Assembly: GCA_964016885.1 (NCBI GenBank)
Contig: OZ024744.1
Location: forward strand, 112,431,145 to 112,495,144
Length of the DNA stretch: 64,000 nt
Source of the DNA: Eledone cirrhosa
Taxonomy: Eukaryota > Mollusca > Cephalopoda > Octopoda > Eledonidae
Direction of reading: 5' to 3'
In this document: piece by piece, positions 31,801-41,173 of the stretch
Layout of the letters: each line of letters opens with the position of its first letter
Position numbering within the stretch: position 1 is the stretch's first letter
The notes under the pieces: generated by a model
What the model was told of the DNA's origin: nothing
The model's database searches: none
The model's input: the letters and a program-made list of their open reading frames with translations, nothing else
Position numbers and translations under genes: made by a program

Positions 31801-33764
31801 TTCACCACACACATTCACCACACACATACACCACACACACATACACCACACACACATTCACCACACACATGCACCACAATCACCACACACATTCTCCAAA
31901 TACATTCACCACACACACATCCACCACACACATTTACCACACACATTCACCACAGACACACATTTACCACACACATTTACCACACACATTTAACACACAC
32001 ATTTACCACACACATTACCCACACACATTCACCACACACACACACCACACACATTCACCACACACATTCACAACACACACCACACTCATTCACCACACAC
32101 ATTCACCACACACATTCACCACACTCATTCACCACACACATTCACCACACTCATTCACCACACTCATTCACCACACTCATTCACCACACACATTTACCAC
32201 ACACATTCACCACACACATTTACCACACACATTTACCACACAGATTCACCGCACACATTCACCTCACACATTCACCACACACTTTCATCACACACACACA
32301 CCACACACATACACCACACACATACACCACACACATACACCACACACATACACCACACACATTCACCACACACACATACACCACACACATTCACCACACA
32401 CATATACACCACACACATTCACCACACACATCCAGCACACACACATTCACCACACACATTCAGCACACACACTCACTACACACACACAAACATTCCCCAC
32501 ACACACATTTACCACACACACACCACACTCACACACCACACACACACACACACACACAGTCACCACACACATACATACACCACACATTCACCACACACCA
32601 TACACACCAGACACATTCGCCACACACATTCAGCACGCACATACACCACACACATTCACCACACACCACACACATTCGCCACACACATACACCACACACC
32701 ACACACACCAGACACATTCACCACACACATCCACCACACACTTTCACCACACACATCCACCACACACATTCACCACACACATTCACCACACACATTCACC
32801 ACACACATTCACTGCACACATTCACCGCACTCATTCACCACACTCATTCACCACACTCATTCACCACACACATTTACCACACACATTTACCACACACATT
32901 CACCACACACATTTACCACACACATTTACCACACACATTCACCGCACACATTTACCGCACACATTCACCGCACACATTTATCACACACATTCACCTCACA
33001 CATTCACCACACACTTTCATCACACACTTTCATCACACACACACATACACCACACACATTCACCACACACACACCACACACATTTACCACACACACACAC
33101 ACCACACACATTCACCACACATTCACCACACACACACACACCACACACATTCACCACATACATTCTCCAAACACATTCACCACACACACATCCACCACAC
33201 ACTTTCACGACACACAGACACACCACACACATTCACCATACACATTCACCACACACTTTCATCACACACACACCACACACACACACCACACACATTCACC
33301 TCACACATACACCACACACATTCACCACACATTCACCACACACATTTACCACCCACATTCACCACACACATACACCACACACCATACACACCAAACACAT
33401 TCGCCACACACATTCACACACCACACACATTCACCACACACATATACACCACACACACATTCAGCACACACAAACATTCCCCACACACACATCTACCACA
33501 CACACACCACACACATTAACCACACACACACACAGTCACCACACACATACATACACACCTACATACACCACACATTCACCACACACCATACACACCAGAC
33601 ACATTCGCCACACACATTCAGCACGCACATACACCACACACATTCACCACACACATACACCACACACATTCACCACACACATTCACCACACACATCATAC
33701 ACATTCGCCACACACATTAACCACACACATTCACCACACACAGACGTGTTAAAGGACATTTAGT

Positions 33765-33931
33765 TTGTCAAACCTGGTCCTTTCAAATACAGGTACTTGT
33801 CTTTCTCAACGGACTGCAGCAATATGAAATAAGGTGTTTAGCCCATGGTATCAATACACCGATAGAAATGAAACTCACGATGTTACAGCCATAAGGCCAA
33901 CATGTTAGCCACGTGCCTTCATATATTACAT
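33765..33931 (-). mobile_element. tRNA-derived SINE, cephalopod type
   Basis: Read on the minus strand it starts GAAGGCACGTGGCTAACATG, with a box-A-like GTGGCTAACATGTTGG, a degenerate box B (GTGAGTTTCATTTC), then a body with ACACCTTATTTCATATTGCT and CTGTATTTGAAAGGACCAGG. I recall this arrangement from abundant octopus SINEs. It sits directly beside the end of the 13-bp satellite. No clear target-site duplication. The flank 33932-34103 shows no feature. Confidence 0.75.
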
Positions 33932-34103
33932 TCAAACTATTTTCTTTATTCTTCACGTTACATCTCCTCCGCGGAAACAGCTTCCCTATCCTGACCTCTG
34001 CGGCTGTGGCGGAGCCCCATAGCGTATCATTCCATATTTAGTTGTGGTCGGTGTGGGTGTCTTTGTGTATATTGCTTTTGTTTTCATTCAGCATTATGTC
34101 ATA

Positions 34104-34196
34104 AAATAAAATAAAGATAAAATAAAGTACCAGTAATGTACTGGGATAATTGCTGGCCTTGTGCCAAAAGTAGAAACAATTATGTCATTCTTCATA
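34104..34196 (+). mobile_element. 5'-truncated SINE tail
   Basis: Only the 3' body is present: ATAAAGTACCAGTAATG, CTGGGATAATTGCTGG, CCTTGTG and GTAGAAACAATTATG. It ends in the same ATTATGTCATTCTTCAT block that follows the complete SINE immediately downstream. Confidence 0.8.
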
Positions 34197-34400
34197 AGGC
34201 GGTGGATTGACAGTATCGGTGGAGGGTCGGACGCCATGCTTTCCAGCATAGTTACGTCCCTTTACGATCTGAGTTCAAATCCCGCCGAGGTTGACTTTGC
34301 CTTTCATCCTTACAGGGTCGATAAAATAAAGTACCAGTAATGCACTGGATAATTGCTGGCCTTGTGGCTAAATTAGAAACAATTATGTCATTCTTCATTG
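34197..34400 (+). mobile_element. Near full-length tRNA-derived SINE, cephalopod type
   Basis: Starts about GGCGGTGGATTGACAGTATC. Box-B-like GAGTTCAAATCCC lies near 34267, followed by GCCGAGGTTGACTTTGCC, CATCCTTACAGGGTCGATAA, AAGTACCAGT and the GGCCTTGTG tail. ATTATGTCATTCTTCAT stands on both sides (about 34178 and about 34383), so it is either a target-site duplication or the shared end of two tandem SINE copies. Confidence 0.85.
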
Positions 34401-34654
34401 CTTTTCTAATGAATTTTATTTGGAAAAGAAAGAAACAGTGTGTTGAGTTTTCCTTGTGTTGTTTTCCATTTAGTATAATAGTGAATATTCTAAATCTAGT
34501 TAAAATTAAGTAATCATATATTGTTTTTCTTTCCTTTGATAATAATCTACCATTTTTTTCAGTATATAGGATGCTCACTAAATTTAACATGATTATCCAA
34601 GAAAAATTCCCCTCAATTTGTCCATCAAAAGATGTGTTTTTTTAACTGAGAAGT
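34401..34654. other. AT-rich spacer, no gene seen
   Basis: Unique AT-rich sequence. A minus-strand open frame across 34252-34590 reads through the SINE in a non-coding sense and is not supported. Confidence 0.6.
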
Positions 34655-34888
34655 TCATGCACTCTGATGAGATTCTCTTTGGTAAAGTTTGAAAATATCA
34701 TCTATTGTGGGCCTCAAGTTGTAGATCTTCTCGCGGTGGATCAGTTGCCTTTTACTCAGAACGGATAACAGTAGAAATATTTTTACTGCAAGATGCGACA
34801 AATTTACCTCATACTTTGAAATCTTTTTGAAATATTTCTGAAGAAATTCAATATTTAATGTATTGCTACTGTATGGGCATAATAACAT
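34655..34888 (-). pseudogene. Possible C-terminal scrap of a hAT-type transposase
   Basis: A 77-codon minus-strand frame reads NLSHLAVKIFLL, then RPTIDDIFKLYQRESHQSA and a stop. The order (Leu-rich helix, then an RP-I-D-I...SH end) resembles the C-terminal dimerisation region of ZBED5-like hAT proteins, but the middle Cys-Glu-Phe-Ser stretch expected there is missing or deleted. Nothing upstream extends the match. It could equally be chance or a different decayed element; this is a weak call. Confidence 0.35.
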
Positions 34889-35012
34889 TTATATGCAACC
34901 AGCATTATGTAGACTTATATTGTATTGAAACATATGTTAAAGAATGAACTTTTGATAAAATTCTTCACTTTTTTCTATACTTCATGCCTAATGTTTGTTT
35001 TTCCTATATATT

Positions 35013-35014
35013 AA

Positions 35015-35054
<40 letters not shown>

Positions 35055-35092
35055 CATACATACATTCCTATGTGTGTGTGTGTGTGTGTGTG
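35013..35092. repeat. A-run, (TA)n, TACA and (TG)n microsatellite
   Basis: A 21-base A run leads into TA, CATA and then about 11 TG units. The region 34889-35012 before it is AT-rich without a recognisable feature. Such tails often mark the end of a retroposed sequence, but none is identifiable upstream. Confidence 0.9.
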
Positions 35093-35213
35093 TGAAGGTA
35101 GATAAGTTTTTGTTTATGTACATCCGGAATGAATGTTTAAACAAGAAAGCTGCTTAGCGGAGAGTTTGACTTGACGGTATCCTTTGAGTTTGTCTCGACG
35201 GCATAAATATCCA

Positions 35214-36225
35214 AGCAGAGAAGTTTAAGACTGGCTGTCCACAGGACCTTCTCTATGCTGATCTGGTTCTTATAGCAGAATCAGTAGAGGAGCTAGAGAA
35301 TAAATTCCGGCTATGGAAACAGCAGTTGGAATCAAGAGGACTGAGAGTGAACCTAGCTAAGACAAAAGTGTTGATGAGTAGAAAAGAGGACAAAACTCTG
35401 ATTCTGTCAGGGAAATGGCCATGTTCGATATGCAGAAAAGGAACTGGCATAAATTCTATAAAATGCACACAATGTAGGTCCTGGGTACACAAGAGATGTA
35501 GTGGGATAGCAGGCAAACTAACAGGTAGGGAGAAATACATATGCAGTAGATGTACAAGGAAATTAGACAGTAGAAGTTGCATTGATAGACACATTTTTCA
35601 AATGCAGGTGGGTGCTATAGAAGTGATACCTAGGAGATCAGATTAGCATGGGAGGGGGGTGTTCCGAGGCCATAGTATCTAGAATAAGGATGGGTTAGGA
35701 GAAATTTAGGGAACTGCTTCCTCTGTTGACAAAGAAGGGTTTCTCCCTGCGTACGAAAGGCCGTTTATATGATGCCTGTGTGAGATGCGTGATGCTGCAT
35801 GCTAGTGAGACATGGGCAGCAACTGTAGAAGATATGCGACGGCTGAAGAGAAATGAAGCAAGCATGCTCCGTTGGATGTGCAATGTCAATGGGCATGAAT
35901 GACAAGCATAGATGAGTTGAGAGAGAATCTGTGTATAATGGGGATAAGTTGTGGTGTGCAGGAGAGAAGACTGCATTGGTATGGACATGTGATGCGCATG
36001 AAGGATGACCGCTGGTAAAGAAGTGCCAAGAAATCCCAGTAGAAGGAAGACGCAGTAGAGTAAGACCACGAAAAACATGGGCGGAGGCGGTGTGAACGGA
36101 CCTCAGATTGCTGAAGCTCACGGAGGACCGTGAAAAGTGGAGAGATGCTATGAATAGGACTCGCTCCACCCTTGCAAGTAGGGAAAAGAGGATTTAAAAT
36201 GATGATGATGATGATTATGATGAAT
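35214..36225 (+). mobile_element. 5'-truncated LINE, second copy of the same family
   Basis: Begins AGAGAAGTTTAAGACTGGC, almost the same internal point (EEFKTGC) at which the copy at 19034 begins, and ends with (ATG)n at about 36199-36221. It has no long 3' UTR like the one in the first copy: the (ATG)n comes soon after the C-terminal domain. Confidence 0.85.
35218..36190 (+). pseudogene. LINE RT end with complete C4HC3 finger
   Basis: The first frame (35218 to about 35645) carries RT motif C as YAD-L: one codon of YADD is deleted near 35260, which removes a catalytic Asp. The zinc finger at 35422-35553 is complete: CxxC (35422, 35431), CxxC (35464, 35473), WVHKRC (His 35488, Cys 35497), CxxC (35542, 35551), which is the C4HC3 order of a PHD-type finger. 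After about 35640 the reading frame breaks several times. Pieces such as VQERRLHWYGHVMRMKDD at about 35955-36010 still show the C-terminal domain. Older and more damaged than the copy in the satellite. Confidence 0.85.
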
Positions 36226-36237
36226 AAAAAACAATTA

Positions 36238-36611
36238 CATCCAGACATGTTCACGATATCTACCCTGAGAATCAATGTGGTTTCCACTTTGGTCGGGGTA
36301 CTATTGACATGATTTTCTCTCTTCACCAGGCCACAGAGAAGGTTTATGAAAGGAACCAGGAGCTGTTTATAGTTTTTATTGACCTGACTAAAGACTTTGA
36401 CAATGTCAATTGCAAAGCTCTTTGGAAAATCCTGAAAAGGCTTGACATACCTGATAATATGCTAAATATCATCATATACTTACACAAGAGCATGGAAGCA
36501 TCAGTTATGTCAGATGGTGAATGCTTTGAACCCTTTGCTGTTACAAATGGTGCAAAGATTTACTGTTTAGTTGAAAACATCGACTGGAAATGCTCATTTG
36601 ATATAGTGTGA
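36238..36611 (+). pseudogene. RT fragment of a different LINE
   Basis: Reads YPENQCGFHFGRGTIDMIFS, then IVFIDLTKDFDNVN, then LDIPDNMLNII and FAVTNGAK before a stop. This is the finger-palm part of a non-LTR reverse transcriptase: the GFRxGRGTIDxIF entry, motif A with its Asp in FIDLTK (usually FIDLTKAFD, here KDFD), then helices up to just before the GxxQG motif, which is lost. It follows directly on the ATG tail of the previous LINE, so two elements abut. Motif C is absent, so it is inactive. Confidence 0.82.
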
Positions 36612-36728
36612 TATATGGCTGGTTATATTTAATTGGCTCTAAGACAGTGTTTAAGCCTAATATTGGTGTAAATGAAGGCACAAAATATATGTTTATATAC
36701 AATAAACATATGGTAGTCTCGCTATGAA
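36612..36728. other. AT-rich spacer, no gene seen
   Basis: Unique AT-rich sequence between the LINE scrap and the hairpin. Confidence 0.6.
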
Positions 36729-36765
36729 AGAAAAATATTTTTTCGTCACGAAAAAATATTTTTCT
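36729..36765. repeat. Perfect 17-bp inverted repeat (hairpin)
   Basis: Arms AGAAAAATATTTTTTCG (36729-36745) and CGAAAAAATATTTTTCT (36749-36765) are exact reverse complements around a TCA loop. No coding context. It could be the tip of a MITE-like element, but longer terminal repeats are not seen. Confidence 0.92.
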
Positions 36766-36854
36766 GTATTTTTTATGTCAACATGTCACGGATTTATCAG
36801 TAGCGGTCGAGAATGTCAGACAGCGCCATTTCAAGGTTTGTTAATATTTCATCT

Positions 36855-37008
36855 GACTTCGGCAGGTTCCGTCTATTAAATTCTATTTATAAGTCATTAG
36901 TCAATCCTGGACTTCTAGTAGAAGACACTTGCCTAATGTGCTACGCAGTGGGACTGAACCCGAAATCTCGTAGTTACCAAGCAAACTTCTTAACTGCACA
37001 GCCATAAA
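36855..37008 (-). mobile_element. tRNA-derived SINE, 'TGGCTGTG' cephalopod family
   Basis: On the minus strand: TATGGCTGTGCAGTTAAGAA (box-A region), GGTTCAGTCCCACTGCG (box-B region, good match to GGTTCRANNCC), ATTAGGCAAGTGTCTTCTAC, and a degenerate body ending in ACGGAACCTGCCGAAGT. This matches my memory of a very common octopus SINE. An open frame on the plus strand across it is spurious. Confidence 0.85.
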
Positions 37009-37126
37009 TAGATTACCTACGCCTATAAATAGATTACGGTTTTCTTTTAGAAGTGAAGGTTCGAATTTACTTAAAGTCCCTTATTCTGTATTCTATTTTT
37101 ATGGAAAGGATTTTCTTTTTCTCTCA
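37009..37126. other. Spacer, no gene seen
   Basis: Contains a short direct repeat (CTATAAATAGATTAC twice, near 37003 and 37022) next to the SINE head, possibly a slipped target-site duplication. Confidence 0.5.
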
Positions 37127-37447
37127 TCATCTGTATTTTTTAATCTTCAACGATTCAATTCTAGTTAAAATTAAGAGGAGGGTTTTCCGGCAGTGAGCGA
37201 TGATTTCCCTGTCTAAAACATGGACGGTAGTGTAAGTGGTAGCAAAGTCCAACGCTTTGTTTAACAGGGTCTCTAAGATCGACGGGTAAACATCTACAAT
37301 GTCAAACTGTGTGAACTTCGCTTTTTTGGATTTGAAGGAGTTAAACCACTTAATTACGGAGTCGCTGTTCTCCCACTGGGACAGGTTGGATTTGGTCCTA
37401 ATGGCCTTAACTATGTTTCTAAGTATGGCCTTACTGACTAGTCCCAT
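37127..37447 (-). pseudogene. Penelope-like RT, N-terminal half (inverted)
   Basis: An open minus-strand frame reads LSQWENSDSVIKWFNSFKSK, then FTQFDIVDVYPSI, then LLNKALDFATTYTTV and IIAHCRKTLLL. FDIVDxYPSI is RT motif A with its catalytic Asp, and the order of blocks fits the upstream half of the RT in Penelope-like elements that also carry a GIY-YIG domain. The part after KTLLL no longer matches. The piece itself has no stop codon. Confidence 0.75.
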
Positions 37448-37449
37448 AT

Positions 37450-38475
37450 CTTCACCAACGGAGTAGCCTGGGCAAAGAAGTCAACAACTTTAGAACTATT
37501 AGACGTCTCCATGGGATTGTTTGACAGTGCTGACGTATGCGACTTGGTTGGCCTATTTATTTTAGACATACTACGTATTAGATTTCCGGCCTTCTACACG
37601 CGAATATACCGCGACGATGGACTGACCTTATCGAGTCATAAAAGTGGTCACGACCTCGACCGGTTTAAAAAAGACTTAGCTTCTACCTTCAATGAGTTAG
37701 GACTTAGGATAACAGTAGCTACTAACCTCTCTAGCGTAGATTTCTTAGACATTAATTTAGACCTTCGCACACACACCTACAGACCCTTCCATAAGCTTAA
37801 CGAAAAACTCAATTACAAGGACTTATGCCACCCTCCCACTGTTTTTGGAAACTTCGTAAATAATATCCGTACTAGAATCTCAAACCTCTCCTCTAATAAG
37901 GCTATCTTTGACAGAGCGGCACCCAACTATAACACGGCGTTAGCTAACAGCGGCTTCTCGCAACCTATCACTTACTCTCCCACTAACAACAACAGCAATA
38001 AGAAAAGAAAGTGTAACAATAGACAAACTATCTGGTTCTCTCCTCCCTTCTCACTCAACGTTAAAACCAATGTAGGCAAAACACTTCTAGCCCTCTTGAA
38101 ACTGTGGTCACTTCCAACCGACCAAATCAACCACAGCAGGTCAAATCCTATGTGGGTATGGTGGAGGACCGATTAAAGGAACGCTTCCTGAACCACTAGT
38201 CGACCTTTAGGTACCGGACAAACGTTCATCCACGAAACTCGTGAGCCACGTATGGTCCCTCAAGAACTCAAGTATAGACTACTCCATTCAATGGAAAGCT
38301 ATCACTAAGTCCAAGCCATACGCAAGAGGGGCAAACCGTCGTGTGGACTATGTATTGATGAACGAATAAATATTCTAAAGAGATTACGCAATAGTGATTG
38401 CCTAAACACGAGAAATGAATTCTTCACACGTTGTCCACACGTCTGGAAACACCACTTACATAACTACAAAGCTCC
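37450..38475 (+). pseudogene. Penelope-like RT C-terminal half and GIY-YIG remnant
   Basis: The frame opens upstream of its first Met with VAWAKKSTTLELLDVSMGLF, then SADVCDLVGL, YRDDG (RT motif C region, 37607-37621), SSVDFLDINLDL and IWFSPPFSLNVKTNVGKT. This is the fixed order of the thumb part of these elements. The clean frame ends at 38174. Further pieces in other frames (about 38240-38470), such as HVWSLKNSSIDYSIQWK and LKRLRNSDCLNTRNE, match the distal part of the GIY-YIG endonuclease domain. Its GIY/YIG core is not seen. In life this protein would nick target DNA and reverse-transcribe the element RNA; here it is frameshifted and missing its first half in frame. Confidence 0.8.
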
Positions 38476-38720
38476 GGATTGAATTACAACAACAACCTAA
38501 TTTTCTTATCAACTAGAAACTTTCGGACTTTCGCAGTTATCTCCCTTACACCTCTCGCACGCAATTTAGTATTGCCTGGGTGAAGTGACCGTTTCTGCGC
38601 ATGCGCGTTCGTACGGTTGTCCTTCCCGTTTCGTATAACCATGTCCATTACAAGCTGAGGATCCGCTAAGGTGAAACAATTGTTCTCAGTATGGTGAACT
38701 AACTGTTGTGTAACCACTTC

Positions 38721-39149
38721 TATATATATATTTAATCATTTTCTAACCCAGAAAAAAGAGAGAGAGAAACAAAAAAAGGAAAAAAAAAATTTGTCTTCCT
38801 AAAATCGTCTCTTTCTCCCTGTTTTCACATATATATATATATATTAGTGTGATCTACCTCTGGTGGTAGGGTCAGTATCGTAGATAGAACTCAATGTAAT
38901 CCAGTGAAATCCACAGAGAAGTTCTGTGTTCCGCTGAGTTAATTCCTCAGATATTAGATATTAAATTAACAATGAAAATAATAACAAATTCAAGTTACTT
39001 TACCTATTCATATTGTTTTGCGATCGTTTCGGAGGGACGATCATATTGACATATTGTCTGATTTATAGCAGTTATATAACTGTATACTATCATACCTCAT
39101 ATATAGGTTCGATCAGACCGTCTTCTTCAGAAACAATCTTATAATCGGC
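38721..39149. other. AT-rich region, possible decayed retroelement end
   Basis: Holds short GA, A and TA runs (38755-38850). On the minus strand about 39060-39150 reads TCTGAAGAAGACGGTCTGAT, and CCGAAACGATCG lies at about 39020-39045; this CTGAAGAAG...CGAAAC layout is common near retroelement 3' ends. No coding is visible. Confidence 0.4.
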
Positions 39150-40012
39150 CTTTCGTTCGTAGGGAGAAACCCTTCGTTAACAAGAGAGGAAGCAGCTCCC
39201 TAAACTTCTTCCAACCTGTCCTTATTCTAGATACTATGGCCTCGGAACACCCCCTCCCTTGCTAGGTACCGGAAGTTATCAACCACCTCTATAGAACCTA
39301 CCCGCATTTGAAAAAATGTGTCTATCACTGCCACTTATACTATCAAATTTCACTACCTGTTAATTTGCCTGCTATCCCACTACACCTCTTGTGTACCCAA
39401 GATCTGCATTGTGTACATTCTATAGAATATACGCCAACTCCTTTTCGAACATGGTCATTTCCCTGATGGAATCAGAATTTAGTCCTCTTTTCTACTCATC
39501 AACACTTTTGTCTTAGCTAGATTTACTCTCAGTCCTCTTGCTTCCAACTGCTGTTTCCATAGCCGGAATTTATTCTCTAGCTCCTCTACTGATTCTGCTA
39601 TAAGAGCCAGATCGTCAGCATAGAGAATTCCCATGAACAGCCAGTCTTAAACTCCTCTGTTATGGCTTGGAGGACTATAATGAACAAGAGCGGGCTGAGG
39701 ATCGAACCCTGGTGCACTCCTACTTGTATCTGGAATTCCTCACTAAACTTCATTTCTACTCTCAGTTTACTGACAGCACCCCTGTACACAGCTTGCACTG
39801 TCCTCACAAGCCATTCCTCTACACCTAGTTTCCTTAGGGACCAACAGATGACAGATAGGGGCACTTATCAAAGGCCTTCTCTAGGTCAACAAAAGCTAAG
39901 TATAGTGGCGTATTCTTCTCTAAGAACCTCTCTTGTAATTGTTTCACTAAGAAGAGGGCATCTGTTGTACTTTTCCCAGGCACAAAACCAAACTGAATTC
40001 TAGTGATGCCAG
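39150..40012 (-). mobile_element. LINE fragment, third copy of the zinc-finger family
   Basis: Runs on the minus strand from the RT palm (about 40010) through motif C (39611-39622) to the zinc-finger and WKKFREL-like regions (about 39150-39560). Its EEFKTGC segment matches the points where the copies at 19034 and 35214 start, so this copy reaches further 5' than they do. The 3' end is missing. Confidence 0.85.
39200..40010 (-). pseudogene. LINE reverse transcriptase, palm region present
   Basis: In order on the minus strand: FGFVPGKSTTDALFLVKQL, LAFVDLEKAFDK (motif A, catalytic Asp), a frameshift, KLGVEEWLVRTVQAVYRG, VGVHQGSILSPLLF (motif B), EEFKTGC, a frameshift, then LYADDLALIAES (motif C with both Asp). 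The finger region that follows has several stops, and its Cys pairs are only partly recognisable. All RT motifs A to C survive in different frames, so the copy decayed after insertion. Together with the other two copies it allows a partial view of the family from motif A to the 3' tail. Confidence 0.85.
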
Positions 40013-40681
40013 AGATAAAATATCTAAATTAGCCAAATTTTACTATAAAAGAGAGGTGCTTTTTTGTTGATTTACGTTTAATTAATAGAAAACCCCGTGA
40101 TAATAGAGGTTCCAATACTCTAATTATAGGCTTCCAAAATTTTTACTCTAGGGGGTTTAACCCCCATTAGGGTGTCTTAATATTATTGAAATTTGTTGAA
40201 ATTTACCTATGGTTTAAATTTCATATAAATCGAAGGGAAACAAATTTCAACGGGGGGATTGTGTCCACGGGGTATCCTTTGATTAAAATGAAATATACTT
40301 ATCCAAGTACCCTGAGCAATGTAGTTTCAAAATATATATGGTTATGGGGGCCTATCTCTAAAACCATAAGAGGAGTTAGTGAACAAACAAAAAGCCAGGA
40401 ACTACAACTTTATTATATAATACTGACTATGGACAATAGGGTTTGCCAGACTCAATCTAAGAATAAATCAAGAAAATAAATACAAACCGGAATTGTGGAA
40501 ACTACCAATCACCCAGACAGTGTTTGGCTATGCTGTTTCGATTTGAACACATTCAGTATATGTATATATCTGTGCTTATCTCTTTTATATTCAATTATAA
40601 TATACAGCTCGGAAAAATCTCTTTTCTAGAGCTATTTTATTGTAAGAGACTATTTTGAGTTTCTAACTCAATATATACCTT

Positions 40682-40684
<3 letters not shown>
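40013..40684. other. AT-rich unique region, no gene seen
   Basis: A 97-codon frame (40186-40479) has no recognisable domain and ordinary AT-rich composition; I do not support it as a gene. Confidence 0.6.
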
Positions 40685-40725
<41 letters not shown>

Positions 40726-40793
40726 CTCGTAGAGTGCTTCCAATCTACTGTAAAACTTATTCTTTGATATACTCATTGAATCTTGTTTAACTC

Positions 40794-40828
<35 letters not shown>
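40685..40828. repeat. Two (TA)n runs
   Basis: TA runs at about 40685-40722 and 40798-40828, with 75 bp of unique sequence between. Similar runs at about 40983-41014 and 41150-41172 separate and end the hairpin units that follow. Confidence 0.95.
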
Positions 40829-40831
<3 letters not shown>

Positions 40832-40980
40832 GTGGTAAGGAACCAGATGGACCATGACGCACCAGAGTACTCAATACTTAGGGTAGTAGAGTGGGTAATA
40901 GGAAAAGGTATGACCCCGACGGCAGTCCAGAAATAGCCGTCGAAACGGCTTGAGCTCTGCCGTCGGGGGTCATACCTTTT

Positions 40981-41015
<35 letters not shown>

Positions 41016-41150
41016 CAAAGGAAATGTGGTAAGGAACCAGATGGACCATAACGCACCAGAGTACTCAATACTTCGAGTAGTAGAGTGGGAAATAGGAAAA
41101 AGTATGACCCCGACGGCAGAGCTCAAGCCGTCGGGGTCATACTTTTTCCT
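40832..41150. repeat. 194-bp tandem unit, each with a large hairpin
   Basis: GTGGTAAGGAACCAGATGG begins at 40832 and again at 41026 (period 194). About 70 bp are nearly identical, followed by a hairpin. In unit 2 the arms 41094-41117 and 41127-41150 are a perfect 24-bp inverted repeat around AGAGCTCAA. In unit 1 the outer arms (40900-40917 and 40966-40983) are a perfect 18-bp inverted repeat, and the pairing can extend by 8 bp (40918-40925 with 40957-40964) past one bulged G, around a larger centre containing AGAAATA and CGAAACGGC. The hairpins are separated by (TA)n. Likely non-autonomous, retroelement-linked; family not assigned. Confidence 0.85.
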
Positions 41151-41173
41151 ATATATATATATATATATATATA

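Larger units (their letters stand above)
20344..33743. repeat. 13-bp AC-rich satellite array, second half
   Basis: Same 13-bp unit as before the LINE, but with more TTTACC and plain CACACC units and rare CTCATTCACC blocks. It ends at CACACACAGACG near 33743. Stop-free forward frames of up to 848 codons are by-products of the unit. No gene is seen. One array cut by a later insertion is the simplest reading of the two halves. Confidence 0.97.
37127..38720. mobile_element. Penelope-like retroelement with inverted 5' part
   Basis: The N-terminal RT half lies on the minus strand (37127-37447) and the C-terminal half plus endonuclease remnant on the plus strand (37450-38475). They meet head to head at about 37448. 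Sequence after about 38480, including CTGAGGATCCGCTAAGGTG and GAAACAATTGTTCTCAG, looks like the element's 3' untranslated end, followed by a TA run at 38711. The arrangement is discussed as a finding. Confidence 0.75.

Noticed and set aside
4938..33232. Short reverse frames rich in Cys/Val (VCVVNVCGEC-like)
   Set aside because: Reverse-strand shadows of the same 13-bp repeat.
3335..33752. Many very long forward open frames (up to 848 codons) of His/Thr/Pro/Ser repeats
   Set aside because: They follow directly from a stop-free 13-bp satellite unit; overlapping frames are equally open, and there is no start context, signal or non-repeat domain. Listed only as a property of the satellite.
35695..36326. 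Several minus-strand frames of 100-150 codons
   Set aside because: They are antisense to the LINE RT remnant on the plus strand.
36813..37007. 64-codon plus-strand frame
   Set aside because: It lies across a minus-strand SINE and translates SINE sequence.
40186..40479. 97-codon plus-strand frame
   Set aside because: No recognisable motif, AT-rich composition and no support from its neighbours.
40900..40983. Functional hammerhead ribozyme in the first 194-bp unit
   Set aside because: GAAA and UC are placed correctly, but the CUGAUGA box is replaced by GACGGCA, and a simple long hairpin explains the sequence better. Kept only as a weak resemblance.
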